Shown: piece by piece, positions 1-6,655 of the stretch | Numbering within the stretch: position 1 is the stretch's first letter | Layout: the number at the start of each line of letters is the position of its first letter | From: Pseudomonadota bacterium | GTDB lineage: Bacteria; Pseudomonadota; Alphaproteobacteria; Rhizobiales; Hyphomicrobiaceae | NCBI GenBank assembly: GCA_003242645.1 | Contig: QGVC01000162.1 | Location: 1 to 8,022 of the forward strand | Direction: 5' to 3' | Length of the DNA: 8,022 nt | Made by a program: the position numbers and the translations under genes | The notes under the pieces: generated by a model | Told to the model about the DNA's origin: nothing | What the model saw: only the letters and a program-made list of their open reading frames with translations | Databases searched by the model: none

Positions 1-30
1 CCTCTAGGCAGCTTTCCCCGTGGAAGACCA

Positions 31-390
31 ATGACCCTTGAAGCTCATAACGCTGCCTACGCCGAAATGCTCGAGGATACGCCGCGGTTGGCGCGCGAAC
101 GCGAACGGGCGGCAATCGAGCGAGCGATCGAGCTATTGCACCTGGCGCAGGAGAAGGGAGCGGGCTCGCGCGAAGCAGCCGAGGCGCTGCTCTACCTCAA
201 CCGCTTGTGGTCAATTTTCATGGAGGACCTGGGCAGTGCCGAGAATGACCTGCCACGCGAACTACGGGCCAACCTCATCTCAATCGGGATCTGGGTCATG
301 CGAGAGGTGGACCAGATTCGATCAGGGCAGTCGGTCAACTTTTCGGCCTTGATCGGCGTGATGAAAACGATTGGCGAGGGCCTCAGGTGA
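31..390 (+). CDS. flaF: Flagellar biosynthesis regulator FlaF
   Basis: This 119-residue, mostly helical cytoplasmic protein has no membrane segment or signal peptide. It matches FlaF in length and in conserved blocks: an N-terminal Tyr-containing helix rich in Arg and Glu (about residues 5-35), a Leu-Asn-Arg-Leu-Trp block (56-60) followed by FMEDLG (63-68), LPRELRANLISIGIWV (74-89), and a C-terminal LIGVMKTIGEGL (107-118). In Caulobacter and relatives FlaF promotes flagellin synthesis or secretion and acts opposite FlbT. The order flaF-flbT-flgD fits the alphaproteobacterial flagellar cluster. A GGAAG at 22-26 sits four bases before the ATG and supports this start. The stop TGA overlaps the GTG start of flbT, so coupled translation is likely. 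Only 30 bases upstream are visible, so the promoter cannot be judged. The identity is confident; the molecular action is taken from family knowledge. Confidence 0.93.
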   Translation: MTLEAHNAAYAEMLEDTPRLARERERAAIERAIELLHLAQEKGAGSREAAEALLYLNRLWSIFMEDLGSAENDLPRELRANLISIGIWVMREVDQIRSGQSVNFSALIGVMKTIGEGLR

Positions 391-827
391 AAGGCAGCAT
401 GCACCTTTCGCTGAAGGCGGGAGAACGGATATACATCAACGGGGCCGTATTGCGGGTCGACAGGAAAGTGACCTTGGAGCTGTTGAACAACGCCACTTTC
501 CTGCTGGAACAGCATGTGATGCAACCCGAGCAGGCGACCACGCCGCTGCGCCAACTCTATTTCATTGTACAAATCATGCTCATCGAGCCGGCCAAGGCGG
601 GGCAGGCGCGCGAGGTGTTCGAGAAAGTCCAACCGCAACTCATGGCTTCGTTTGAGAACGCAGCGATACGTGCGGGGCTGCAGCGCGTGCACGACCTTGT
701 TTCCGCCGGGAAGCCTTTTGAGGCCCTGAAGACAATTCGGGTTCTCTTTCCGATCGAGGACGAAATCATGGCTGCGAAGTCGCAGGCCTCTTCGAAAACG
801 AGCGAGCCGGAAATGGAGGCGAGATGA
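387..827 (+). CDS. flbT: Flagellin post-transcriptional regulator FlbT
   Basis: This 146-residue cytoplasmic protein is recognised as FlbT from its N-terminal pattern LKAGERIYINGAVLRVDRK (about residues 8-26) and from LLNNATFLLEQHVM (32-45), followed by a long helical segment with TTPLRQLYFIVQIML (51-65). In Caulobacter, FlbT binds flagellin mRNA and restrains its translation until hook assembly. FlaF and FlbT occur together here as usual. The GTG start is preferred over ATG 399 because a GAGGG at 376-380 lies six bases before it and because it overlaps the flaF stop (GTGA). The C-terminal 20 residues are Ser/Glu-rich and probably disordered. The stop overlaps the flgD start (ATGA). The length is normal for the family. 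Confidence 0.94.
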   Translation: MKGSMHLSLKAGERIYINGAVLRVDRKVTLELLNNATFLLEQHVMQPEQATTPLRQLYFIVQIMLIEPAKAGQAREVFEKVQPQLMASFENAAIRAGLQRVHDLVSAGKPFEALKTIRVLFPIEDEIMAAKSQASSKTSEPEMEAR

Positions 828-1228
828 TGCAGGTGGGCGGGGTGACTGAGAGCACAGCCAGCGCCACATTGGCGACGCAAACGGCACAATCGAGACTGAT
901 GGTCGACTATCATGCCTTTTTGCAGCTGCTCATCGCCCAGATGAAAAATCAGGATCCAACGCAGCCCATAGAATCTACAGAGTACATTGCGCAGCTCGCG
1001 GCGTTTTCCAATGTGGAGCAGGCCGTACAAACGAATGCGAAGTTGGACTCGCTCATGGAAGCGATTTCGCTGGCGCAAGCAGACGGGATCATCGGCCGTA
1101 CGATCACATCGGTAGACGGTAGCATCACAGGTGAGGTGACCGCTATTCGCATCATTTCCGGCGGCGCGATAGCCGTATTGGCCGATGGTCGGGAGGTTAT
1201 GCTCGGCCCTGGCGTGATCGTGGCTTGA
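824..1228 (+). CDS. flgD: Flagellar hook assembly (hook-cap) protein FlgD, short form
   Basis: FlgD forms the cap that guides hook protein polymerisation and is exported through the flagellar type III system. The conserved FlgD N-terminal block is clear at about residues 29-67: a DYHAFLQLLIAQMKNQDP segment followed by PIESTEYIAQLAAFSNVEQ. A short C-terminal part (about 85-134) ends in a beta-rich Gly/Val region. At 134 residues it is much shorter than the roughly 230-residue enterobacterial protein and lacks room for the full C-terminal Ig-like and tudor-like domains. Short FlgD proteins are usual in Rhizobiales, so I do not treat it as truncated. GGAGG at 815-819 serves either ATG 824 (spacing 4, overlapping the flbT stop) or ATG 827 (spacing 7). 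The true start may be 827, one residue shorter. The cytoplasmic N-terminus carries no Sec signal, as expected for a type III substrate. Confidence 0.92.
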   Translation: MMQVGGVTESTASATLATQTAQSRLMVDYHAFLQLLIAQMKNQDPTQPIESTEYIAQLAAFSNVEQAVQTNAKLDSLMEAISLAQADGIIGRTITSVDGSITGEVTAIRIISGGAIAVLADGREVMLGPGVIVA

Positions 1229-1230
1229 CC

Positions 1231-1497
1231 ATGAATCAGGCAGACGCCCTCGATATTGTTCAGTCGACCATTTGGACGATCATCGTCGCATCGGGTCCGG
1301 CCATTATCGCTGCGATGGTGGTTGGCATTGGGATTGCTCTCCTTCAGGCTCTGACACAGGTGCAAGAGATCACCCTCACCTTCATTCCCAAAATCGTAGC
1401 GATATTACTGACGGCTTCGATTTCAGCCCCTTTCATAGGCTCCACAATCTATACATTCGCTGAGCAGGTGTACGCGCGTATCGAACACGGCTTCTGA
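1231..1497 (+). CDS. fliQ: Flagellar export-gate protein FliQ
   Basis: This 88-residue inner-membrane protein is a subunit of the FliP-FliQ-FliR export gate of the flagellar type III apparatus. Two hydrophobic segments (about 13-38 and 52-75) flank the family signature QALTQVQEITLTFIPK (39-54). I chose ATG 1231 because it gives the usual 88-89 residue length. A TTG at 1225, which overlaps the flgD stop, would add two residues and is also possible. No convincing Shine-Dalgarno sequence precedes either start, so expression may rely on ribosomes finishing flgD. The order fliQ-flhA-fliR puts three gate components next to each other. fliP is not in the window and must lie elsewhere. Confidence 0.95.
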   Translation: MNQADALDIVQSTIWTIIVASGPAIIAAMVVGIGIALLQALTQVQEITLTFIPKIVAILLTASISAPFIGSTIYTFAEQVYARIEHGF

Positions 1498-1518
1498 TCC
1501 TTGCAATCGCAGGTGACT

Positions 1519-1530
1519 GGAGGGGGAGGT
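1519..1530 (+). promoter_or_regulatory. Strong, doubled ribosome binding site of flhA
   Basis: A purine run contains two GGAGG copies (1519-1523 and 1525-1529). The first is eight bases from the flhA ATG at 1532, close to ideal spacing. The second is only two bases away and is unlikely to be the working copy. It decides the flhA start and contrasts with the weak sites before fliQ and fliR. Confidence 0.7.
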
Positions 1531-1531
1531 C

Positions 1532-3619
1532 ATGGCTGCGCCCTCGACTTCGCGAGTCGATTTCATCGAGAATCGAGGACATGATGTCTGGTTCGCGGTT
1601 GGGATCGTTTTTATTTTGACGGTCCTTTTTCTGCCGCTGCCGCCAGCGCTTATCGACGCCGCTCTCGCAGTCTCCTTTACGCTCTCGATCCTCGTGCTCA
1701 TGGTGGCGCTATGGATTCAAAAGCCCCTTGAATTCTCCGCGTTTCCGACCGTTCTCCTGATCACGACGATGTTGCGGCTAGCGCTCAACATCGCGACCAC
1801 GCGCCTCATTCTCTCCAATGGCGCTGAGGGCGTGACAGCAGCGGGCCATGTGATCGCGGGCTTCGCCAGCTTCGTGATGAGCGGCGATTTCGTGATCGGA
1901 GTTATCGTTTTCCTCATCCTGATCACCGTGAATTTCGTCGTGATCACGAAGGGCGCCACGCGCATTGCCGAGGTTGGCGCGCGATTCACGCTCGACGCCA
2001 TTCCGGGCAAGCAGATGGCGATCGACGCAGACCTTTCCGCGGGCATCATCGATGACAAGGAGGCCATGCGCCGCCGGCGCGAGCTTGAGGAGGAAAGCGC
2101 ATTTTTCGGTGCCATGGACGGTGCGTCGAAGTTCGTCCGAGGCGATGCCATCGCCGGCCTGATCATCACGGGTGTGAACGTGATCGGCGGCATGGTGATC
2201 GGTGTCGTACGCCACGGCATGTCGCCAGCCGAGGCTGCGGACGTATTCACGAAGCTGTCCGTCGGGGACGGCCTCGTGTCGCAAATTCCTGCGCTGATTG
2301 TCTCGCTCGCTGCCGGTCTCCTCGTCTCGAAAGGCGGCACACGGGGCTCGGCGGATAAGGCAGTTTTGGGTCAGCTGGGGCAATATCCGCGCGCTCTCGC
2401 CGTCTCCGCTCTGGTCGTCAGTGTTCTCGCCTTGTCGCCGGGCCTGCCGTTCCTTCCATTTGCAATACTCGCCGCGCTCCTGGCATCCGTGGCCATTCTC
2501 ATTCCGCGTCGACAGGCAGAAGCTGCCGCGGCAGCCGAGGCCCGCGAAGCAGCCGCTCGCCAAGAGGCCGAAGAGGAAGCGCGCTCGTCAGTAAAAGCCT
2601 CATTAAAGGCTGCTGAATTGGAAGTCTGCCTCGGTAAGCAGATTTCCGGTGCGCTCCTTGCGGCTCATGGTGAGCTGGCGCAGCGCGTCGCAAAAATGCG
2701 CCGCAAATTTGCGCGGGAGTTCGGGTTCATCGTCCCGGAAATCAAACTTAGTGATGATTTATCTCTGGAGCCTAAAGCCTATCAAATAAAAATTCACGGG
2801 ACGGCTGTCGCGAAGGACGAATTGCGAATCGGCGACGTGCTTGTGATCATCGGCGACGGGCCGCGCCCCGATGTTCCTGGCGATGAAACGCGCGAGCCCG
2901 CATTCGGCTTGAAAGCATTATGGGTGCCCGAGGCTTTGTCCAGCACGCTCAACCGCGAAGGGTTCACCCCGATCGATCCGACGACGGTCCTGCTGACGCA
3001 CCTGCGCGAGGTGATACGCGCTAACCTTGCGCAACTCCTTTCCTACAAGGATGTTCGGGCCTTGATCGATGCTCTCGATCCAGAATATCGCCGTCTGGCA
3101 GACGAGCTAATTCCCGCGCAGATTTCCTATTCCGGACTGCAGGCTGTCTTGAAGTTGCTGCTCGCGGAACGCGTTTCAATCCGCAACCTTCATCTCATCC
3201 TCGAAGCAATTGCCGAGATGGTTCCGCACGCGCGCCGCGCAGAGCAGCTTGCGGAGCACGTTCGCATTCGCCTGGCCCAGCAGATCTGCGGGGATTTGTG
3301 CGAGAACGGCGTTCTCAAGATCCTTCGGCTCGGCAGCCGTTGGGATCAGGTTTTCCATCAGGCCCTGAGGCGGGACGCCAAGGGAGAGGTCATAGAGTTC
3401 GACATCGAGCCGAAACTCGTCGAGCAGTTCGGGGCTGAAGCGGCTGCAGCGATTCGGGCGCAGATGGCGCAGGGGCACAAATTTGCCGTGGTGGCGGCCC
3501 CGGACACGCGGCCGTACGTGCGTATGGTGATCGAGCGCCTTTACCCGAACATTCCGGTTCTTTCCCATCTCGAAATCGCGCGCGGTGTAGAGATCAAGTT
3601 GCTCGGGACGATCTCTTGA
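1532..3619 (+). CDS. flhA: Flagellar type III export protein FlhA
   Basis: FlhA is the large membrane subunit of the flagellar export gate; it couples proton flow to export, and its C-terminal domain forms the cytosolic ring that docks chaperone-substrate complexes. The 695 residues match the family length. Hydrophobic segments fill about residues 20-140 and 205-325, consistent with the usual eight helices. The FHIPEP signature is seen at 79-91 ([13 protein letters not shown]). The cytoplasmic loop carries [18 protein letters not shown] (151-168) and [13 protein letters not shown] (193-205); K200 and D205 probably correspond to the Lys and Asp of the Salmonella proton pathway (inference by alignment from memory). 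An Ala/Glu/Arg-rich linker (about 326-360) leads into the cytosolic domain. A strong Shine-Dalgarno sequence precedes the ATG. The stop overlaps the fliR start. Codons 404-423 are unusually AT-rich (see findings). Confidence 0.97.
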   Translation: MAAPSTSRVDFIENRGHDVWFAVGIVFILTVLFLPLPPALIDAALAVSFTLSILVLMVALWIQKPLEFSAFPTVLLITTMLRLALNIATTRLILSNGAEGVTAAGHVIAGFASFVMSGDFVIGVIVFLILITVNFVVITKGATRIAEVGARFTLDAIPGKQMAIDADLSAGIIDDKEAMRRRRELEEESAFFGAMDGASKFVRGDAIAGLIITGVNVIGGMVIGVVRHGMSPAEAADVFTKLSVGDGLVSQIPALIVSLAAGLLVSKGGTRGSADKAVLGQLGQYPRALAVSALVVSVLALSPGLPFLPFAILAALLASVAILIPRRQAEAAAAAEAREAAARQEAEEEARSSVKASLKAAELEVCLGKQISGALLAAHGELAQRVAKMRRKFAREFGFIVPEIKLSDDLSLEPKAYQIKIHGTAVAKDELRIGDVLVIIGDGPRPDVPGDETREPAFGLKALWVPEALSSTLNREGFTPIDPTTVLLTHLREVIRANLAQLLSYKDVRALIDALDPEYRRLADELIPAQISYSGLQAVLKLLLAERVSIRNLHLILEAIAEMVPHARRAEQLAEHVRIRLAQQICGDLCENGVLKILRLGSRWDQVFHQALRRDAKGEVIEFDIEPKLVEQFGAEAAAAIRAQMAQGHKFAVVAAPDTRPYVRMVIERLYPNIPVLSHLEIARGVEIKLLGTIS

Positions 3620-4371
3620 TTCCTATCGGGCCCGACGTAGTGCTCTCGGTCTTTCTGCTCTTCTGCCGGATCGGCGGCTGCTTGATGCTCGTGCCCGGTT
3701 TCTCGAGCCCGCGGGTGCCCGCGCAAATCCGGCTGTTCGTCGCAATAGCAATTACACTCGCGCTAACGCCGCTATTGCTTCCGAACGTTATAAACACGGT
3801 ATCCAGCAGTCAGCCGGACTCGCTACTGCTGTCGATCGTTGCCGAGACGCTCACCGGAATCTTCATCGGGCTGTTGGGCCGCATCTTCTTTCTAGCATTG
3901 CAATTCATGGCCACGGCGGTCGCGAGCTTCGTTGGGTATTCAGGTTTTCCTGAAACAGCAATTGAGGAGGCTGAGCCGAGTCCTGCGTTGGCAAGCCTCA
4001 TCACGTTGACCGCAACCGTGTTGTTCTTCGTCACCGACCTCCACTGGGAGGTGCTGCGTGGTCTAGTCCGCTCATATGCTGTGATTCCCGTTAATGAGCC
4101 GATCGCGAACGATCTAGGCCTTTCGCGGCTCGCGGATGCTACGTCCGACGCGTTCGTCCTCGCGCTTCAGATCAGCAGCCCCTTTATCGTCTATGCCTTT
4201 GCCATCCACATGGCTTTTGGCATCGTGAATAAATTGACCCCCCAAATTCCGGTGTACTTCATCTCGCTACCTTTCGTTATTTTCGGCGGATTGATCCTGA
4301 TGACTTTTGTCATCGGCGACTTCTTGCTGCTGTTCCTGGATGGCGTATCAGGCTGGCTCATGCGAGGGTGA
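3616..4371 (+). CDS. fliR: Flagellar export-gate protein FliR
   Basis: This 251-residue polytopic membrane protein is the single-copy FliR subunit of the FliP-FliQ-FliR gate. Hydrophobic segments lie at about 8-27, 40-56, 70-108, 125-141, 178-204 and 212-242. Family marks include the N-terminal [20 protein letters not shown] (16-35), the DLHW turn (141-144) and the C-terminal [20 protein letters not shown] (207-226). The start is a TTG whose last two bases overlap the flhA TGA (TTGA). It is kept because it gives a full-length N-terminus; the next in-frame candidate, GTG 3640, would remove conserved N-terminal residues. Only a weak GGGA (3605-3608) precedes it, so initiation should be poor and dependent on flhA translation, which would fit the low copy number of FliR. 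Confidence 0.95.
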   Translation: MIPIGPDVVLSVFLLFCRIGGCLMLVPGFSSPRVPAQIRLFVAIAITLALTPLLLPNVINTVSSSQPDSLLLSIVAETLTGIFIGLLGRIFFLALQFMATAVASFVGYSGFPETAIEEAEPSPALASLITLTATVLFFVTDLHWEVLRGLVRSYAVIPVNEPIANDLGLSRLADATSDAFVLALQISSPFIVYAFAIHMAFGIVNKLTPQIPVYFISLPFVIFGGLILMTFVIGDFLLLFLDGVSGWLMRG

Positions 4372-4447
4372 GACGCAAGATATCGGCCAGCTTCGAGAAG
4401 GCTGCCCATTCTAGTCTGCCGCCGATTCGGGATCTCAGAGAAGCGCC

Positions 4448-4765
4448 ATGTCAGTTGCACCGGCAGGAATCGGCAATCTACACAGCGCCAGTCTTGCACT
4501 ATCGGTTATGGACGGCTTGCGAGCCAGCGATCGGCCAGGGACTATGCGCGCCGTAGCGCAAGAATTCGAAGCGTTTGTGCTGCAATCCTTTGTTGGGGCG
4601 CTACTGCCGCAAACGGATGCGTTTTTCGGCACTGGAACGGCCGGTGCGTTTTGGAGGTCTATGCTTGCAGAGCACGTCGCCCGAGAGCTGGCGCGTGGCG
4701 GCGGTGTGGGAATAGCGAACCTGATAGAAAAGGACTTGGTCGAGCGTTCCGGAGGTGATGCTTGA
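4448..4765 (+). CDS. flgJ: Rod-binding protein (FlgJ N-terminal domain type, CheL-like)
   Basis: This 105-residue protein matches the rod-binding domain found at the N-terminus of enterobacterial FlgJ, a cap for flagellar rod assembly in the periplasm. The conserved helix AVAQEFEAFVLQSFVGALLP is at about 35-54, followed by FFGTGTAGAFWRSMLAEHVA (59-78) and a Gly-rich GGGVGIANLI (84-93). There is no C-terminal muramidase domain; alphaproteobacteria commonly have this short form, called CheL in some annotations, and supply the peptidoglycan hydrolase separately. It follows fliR after a 76-base gap holding only an imperfect hairpin. An in-frame TAG upstream and the absence of other start codons fix ATG 4448; the preceding AGAGAAG is a modest ribosome site. 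No Sec signal is present, as expected for a type III substrate. Confidence 0.87.
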   Translation: MSVAPAGIGNLHSASLALSVMDGLRASDRPGTMRAVAQEFEAFVLQSFVGALLPQTDAFFGTGTAGAFWRSMLAEHVARELARGGGVGIANLIEKDLVERSGGDA

Positions 4766-4766
4766 C

Positions 4767-5126
4767 ATGGCCGGCACGGCTTTTGTCGACAGAATTATTG
4801 AGCATCTGGCTCGCGTTGTTCGCGAAGAAACGGAGCTCTTGAATAAGAACACGATTATCGACCTTGCCGAGTATAGCATTCGCAAGAGCCAGGGCCTTTA
4901 CAGCCTGAGCCGTGCTCTGCGGAAGTGTGAGGGCCAGCCTCTCAATCCCGAGACTGCCGAGAAGCTGGACGCGCTACGCGGATTGCTGGAGGCCAATCGC
5001 GTGGCGCTATCCCGACATTTGCAGGCTGTCCGTGAGGTCGCGGCCCTCTTGTCCGATGTTATTCGCAAGTCCGAATCCGACGGGACGTACGATATGCCCG
5101 CGGCGAACGGCAGGAGCCGTGAATGA
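4767..5126 (+). CDS. flgN: FlgN-like flagellar export chaperone candidate
   Basis: This is a small, soluble, almost entirely helical protein of about 119 residues. It has heptad-like spacing and many Leu and Glu/Arg residues, then a flexible tail ending in SDGTYDMPA and a charged C-terminus. These traits, and its place right after the rod-binding protein gene, fit the FlgN family of chaperones that deliver the hook-filament junction proteins FlgK and FlgL to the export gate. Similar genes in this position are annotated FlgN in Rhizobiales (from memory). I chose ATG 4767: GGAGG (4751-4755) is 11 bases upstream. GTG 4755 or ATG 4758 would overlap the previous gene but lie on or too near that site. 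It could instead be a FliT-like or unrelated helical protein. The stop overlaps the next start as ATGA. Confidence 0.65.
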   Translation: MAGTAFVDRIIEHLARVVREETELLNKNTIIDLAEYSIRKSQGLYSLSRALRKCEGQPLNPETAEKLDALRGLLEANRVALSRHLQAVREVAALLSDVIRKSESDGTYDMPAANGRSRE

Positions 5127-5587
5127 TCAAGCTCGTGGCCGTCGGGCTCTGGATCTGCGCCGTCACTTTGGCAGCCGGGTTTGCTGCGGTCTCTTGGAAG
5201 ACGGGAGCAGTTCCTGAACCCGGCGATGTCAGCTTGCTTAACGGCCTCAGCACCGTGAAGACGCGGCTGATCAGTGTACCCGTTATCGCGGACGGTGAGG
5301 TGCAGGGATATGTCGTCACCCAACTCTCCTTTGCAGTCGATTCCAGCCTGCTCAATCGCTTGTCGATCAAGCCCGATCTCATACTGGTCGATGAGGCGAT
5401 CAAGACAATTTATTCGGGAGGCGATATCGATTTTCGCAGAATGAAGAGGCAGGACTTGCCCGCGCTTACAAAAAAGCTGGCAGAGAATGCCAATGCGCGC
5501 TTCGGAGGAAATCTCGTGCGCGAGGTTTTCGTAGAGGAGCTGAACTATATCTCGAAAGATCAGGTGAGGCGATCTCTGGTCCAGTAA
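5123..5587 (+). CDS. Single-pass membrane protein of the flagellar cluster, function unassigned
   Basis: This is a 154-residue protein with one N-terminal hydrophobic segment (about residues 4-25) and a presumably periplasmic remainder, so a bitopic membrane protein is likely. The outer part contains a beta-rich stretch RLISVPVIADGEVQGYVVTQ (48-67), then LILVDEAIKTIY (86-97) and a C-terminal LVREVFVEELNYISKDQVR (131-149). The single anchor followed by a small alpha/beta domain ending in a helix-strand pattern recalls FliL-type basal-body proteins, but I see no decisive FliL motif and give no symbol. AGGAG at 5112-5116 is six bases before the ATG, which overlaps the preceding stop (ATGA). This tight coupling argues for a flagellar role. 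It is the last gene of the co-directional run; a convergent gene follows. Confidence 0.72.
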   Translation: MIKLVAVGLWICAVTLAAGFAAVSWKTGAVPEPGDVSLLNGLSTVKTRLISVPVIADGEVQGYVVTQLSFAVDSSLLNRLSIKPDLILVDEAIKTIYSGGDIDFRRMKRQDLPALTKKLAENANARFGGNLVREVFVEELNYISKDQVRRSLVQ

Positions 5588-5691
5588 GCTGATTCGGCAG
5601 GCGCAGCGAGTTCGTGCCCAGCGTGCTGAAAGGGATTAGGTCTAGAATATCCAGGCTGGTCTGCATCGCAAACTATGCAATCGGCGATCCT
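5588..5691. other. Convergent intergenic gap without a clear terminator
   Basis: The 104 bases separate the end of the flagellar cluster from the 3' end of the opposing DUF3750 gene. I looked for a GC-rich stem followed by a T run on either strand and found none. Only short pairings occur (for example ATCGC and GCGAT arms near 5665-5687 with a long loop). Termination may be factor-dependent. Confidence 0.5.
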
Positions 5692-6543
5692 CTAATCTCT
5701 CGCTGGATCGCTACTTTGCACTTTGAGCTCGCCCAATAGAGTTGGAGCATCTGCGGCTGCTGCGAACCACGGCAAGAGTGGCACCGAGCCCCAGCCAGGC
5801 AGCTTGATCGCAAGCTGGCGGAAGTCGATCCCTGCAACCAGGCCAAGAATGTTCACCTCTAACCCTTCCACCCAGCCCAAGGTAAACCCCAGAAGGCCAG
5901 CGATCGAGACTTGGACTCCCGTACGGGTTGGGCTCGCGCCAAAGTAGATGCCAGACCCGCGGAAATCCCTCCCAATAGCATTGGACGGCAAAGCTATGCG
6001 TGCCTCGGGTACTTCAGCCAGAACGAAGGCCACGAACGTGTTGGAGTTCGGGCCCGGCTAGACGCGGTAATCGCCGGGACTGTTATGTGGATATTTCGCC
6101 ACTGCAGCCTGGATCTTGGGGATGAGTGGCTCCGCCTGCGGCCCTTCGATGGCGGCGACCAAGTGAGGCGTACTTCCGTACCAGCGCGCATCCGGAGCCC
6201 AGTTGTCGACCTTCACTGGCCGCCCCCAGCCCGCCACGTCATAGCGCGTGTACGTCGGAGCATTCTTCTCCTTCACGACGATCCATGAGTGCACGGAAAA
6301 TGCTCCCTTCCACCGGCCGGCAGGGGCGGCAAAGACCAGGACCAAGGCTTGCCGAGCCTCAGCGGCGGGCGGCAGCAGTCGCGTGCTGGACCAATCAGCC
6401 GCGCGCCAGCTCCGAGGGTGATCCTTGCTGAGCCACCAGATCCCGTGCAGGGCGAGAGGCAACAGAAATACCAGCGCAAACAGCAGAAGCATGATGCGAG
6501 CTGCCGAAATTGCACGTTGAATGAGATACTTAGCTCGGGTCAC
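5692..6543 (-). pseudogene. DUF3750-family membrane-anchored protein, interrupted by an in-frame amber stop
   Basis: Read on the minus strand from GTG 6543, this is one 284-codon frame with an internal TAG at 6060-6058 (codon 162). The first part (161 residues) has a basic N-terminus, a membrane segment at about 16-36, then a soluble part with VFAAPAGRWKGAFSVHSWIVV (about 70-90), YTRYDVAGWGRPV (98-110) and NWAPDARWYG (114-123). The second part continues in the same frame with PGPNSNTF (163-170), SPTRTGVQVSIAGLLGFTLG and EGLEVNILGLVAGIDFRQ. This order and these motifs match the DUF3750 family as I recall it, in which the interrupted site reads GDYR-(hydrophobic)-Trp-Pro-Gly-Pro-Asn-Ser-Asn. 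TGG to TAG is therefore a single-base change. Nothing else looks damaged. The family function is unknown. GAAAG precedes the GTG start, and ATG 6492 is an alternative. It is convergent with the flagellar cluster and divergent from the ABC exporter. Confidence 0.8.
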
Positions 6544-6611
6544 CTTTCAAAAGACGCGAACGTGGATGACGCTGCCCAGAGGACTCAAGCCATTCTGCCC
6601 ATATGATGCCT

Positions 6612-6649
6612 CGGCGAGATCGGATGAACGCGGTGCCATGATCTCGCCG
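6612..6649. repeat. Perfect 10-base inverted repeat with 18-base loop
   Basis: The left arm CGGCGAGATC (6612-6621) and right arm GATCTCGCCG (6640-6649) are exact reverse complements, enclosing 18 bases. No T run follows on either strand, so it does not look like an intrinsic terminator. It lies between two divergent genes, 133 bases before the exporter start. It could form an mRNA hairpin or bind a dimeric regulator. Confidence 0.75.
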
Positions 6650-6655
6650 CCTGCT

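Noticed and set aside
1..30. End of an upstream flagellar gene or a promoter
   Set aside because: Thirty bases are too few to identify either; a TAG at 5-7 could be a stop codon but nothing confirms it.
192..887. 231-codon minus-strand open frame opposite flaF and flbT
   Set aside because: The Arg/Leu/His-rich translation is typical of antisense frames, and flaF and flbT account for the plus strand.
1225..1230. TTG 1225 as the fliQ start
   Set aside because: ATG 1231 gives the standard FliQ length and a better start codon; the TTG adds only two residues and remains a minor possibility.
1778..2563. Long minus-strand open frames opposite flhA
   Set aside because: They are antisense to a well-conserved FlhA sequence, contain no recognisable motifs and have no plausible ribosome sites.
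4385..4406. Hairpin in the gap between fliR and the rod-binding gene
   Set aside because: The stem is interrupted by a bulge on each arm and has no T run after it; it is too weak to call a terminator or attenuator.
5692..6033. Separate 113-residue minus-strand gene starting at GTG 6033
   Set aside because: It lies in the same frame as the upstream half, and the residues between the TAG and this GTG (PGPNSNTF) continue the family sequence, so it is the 3' half of the interrupted DUF3750 gene.
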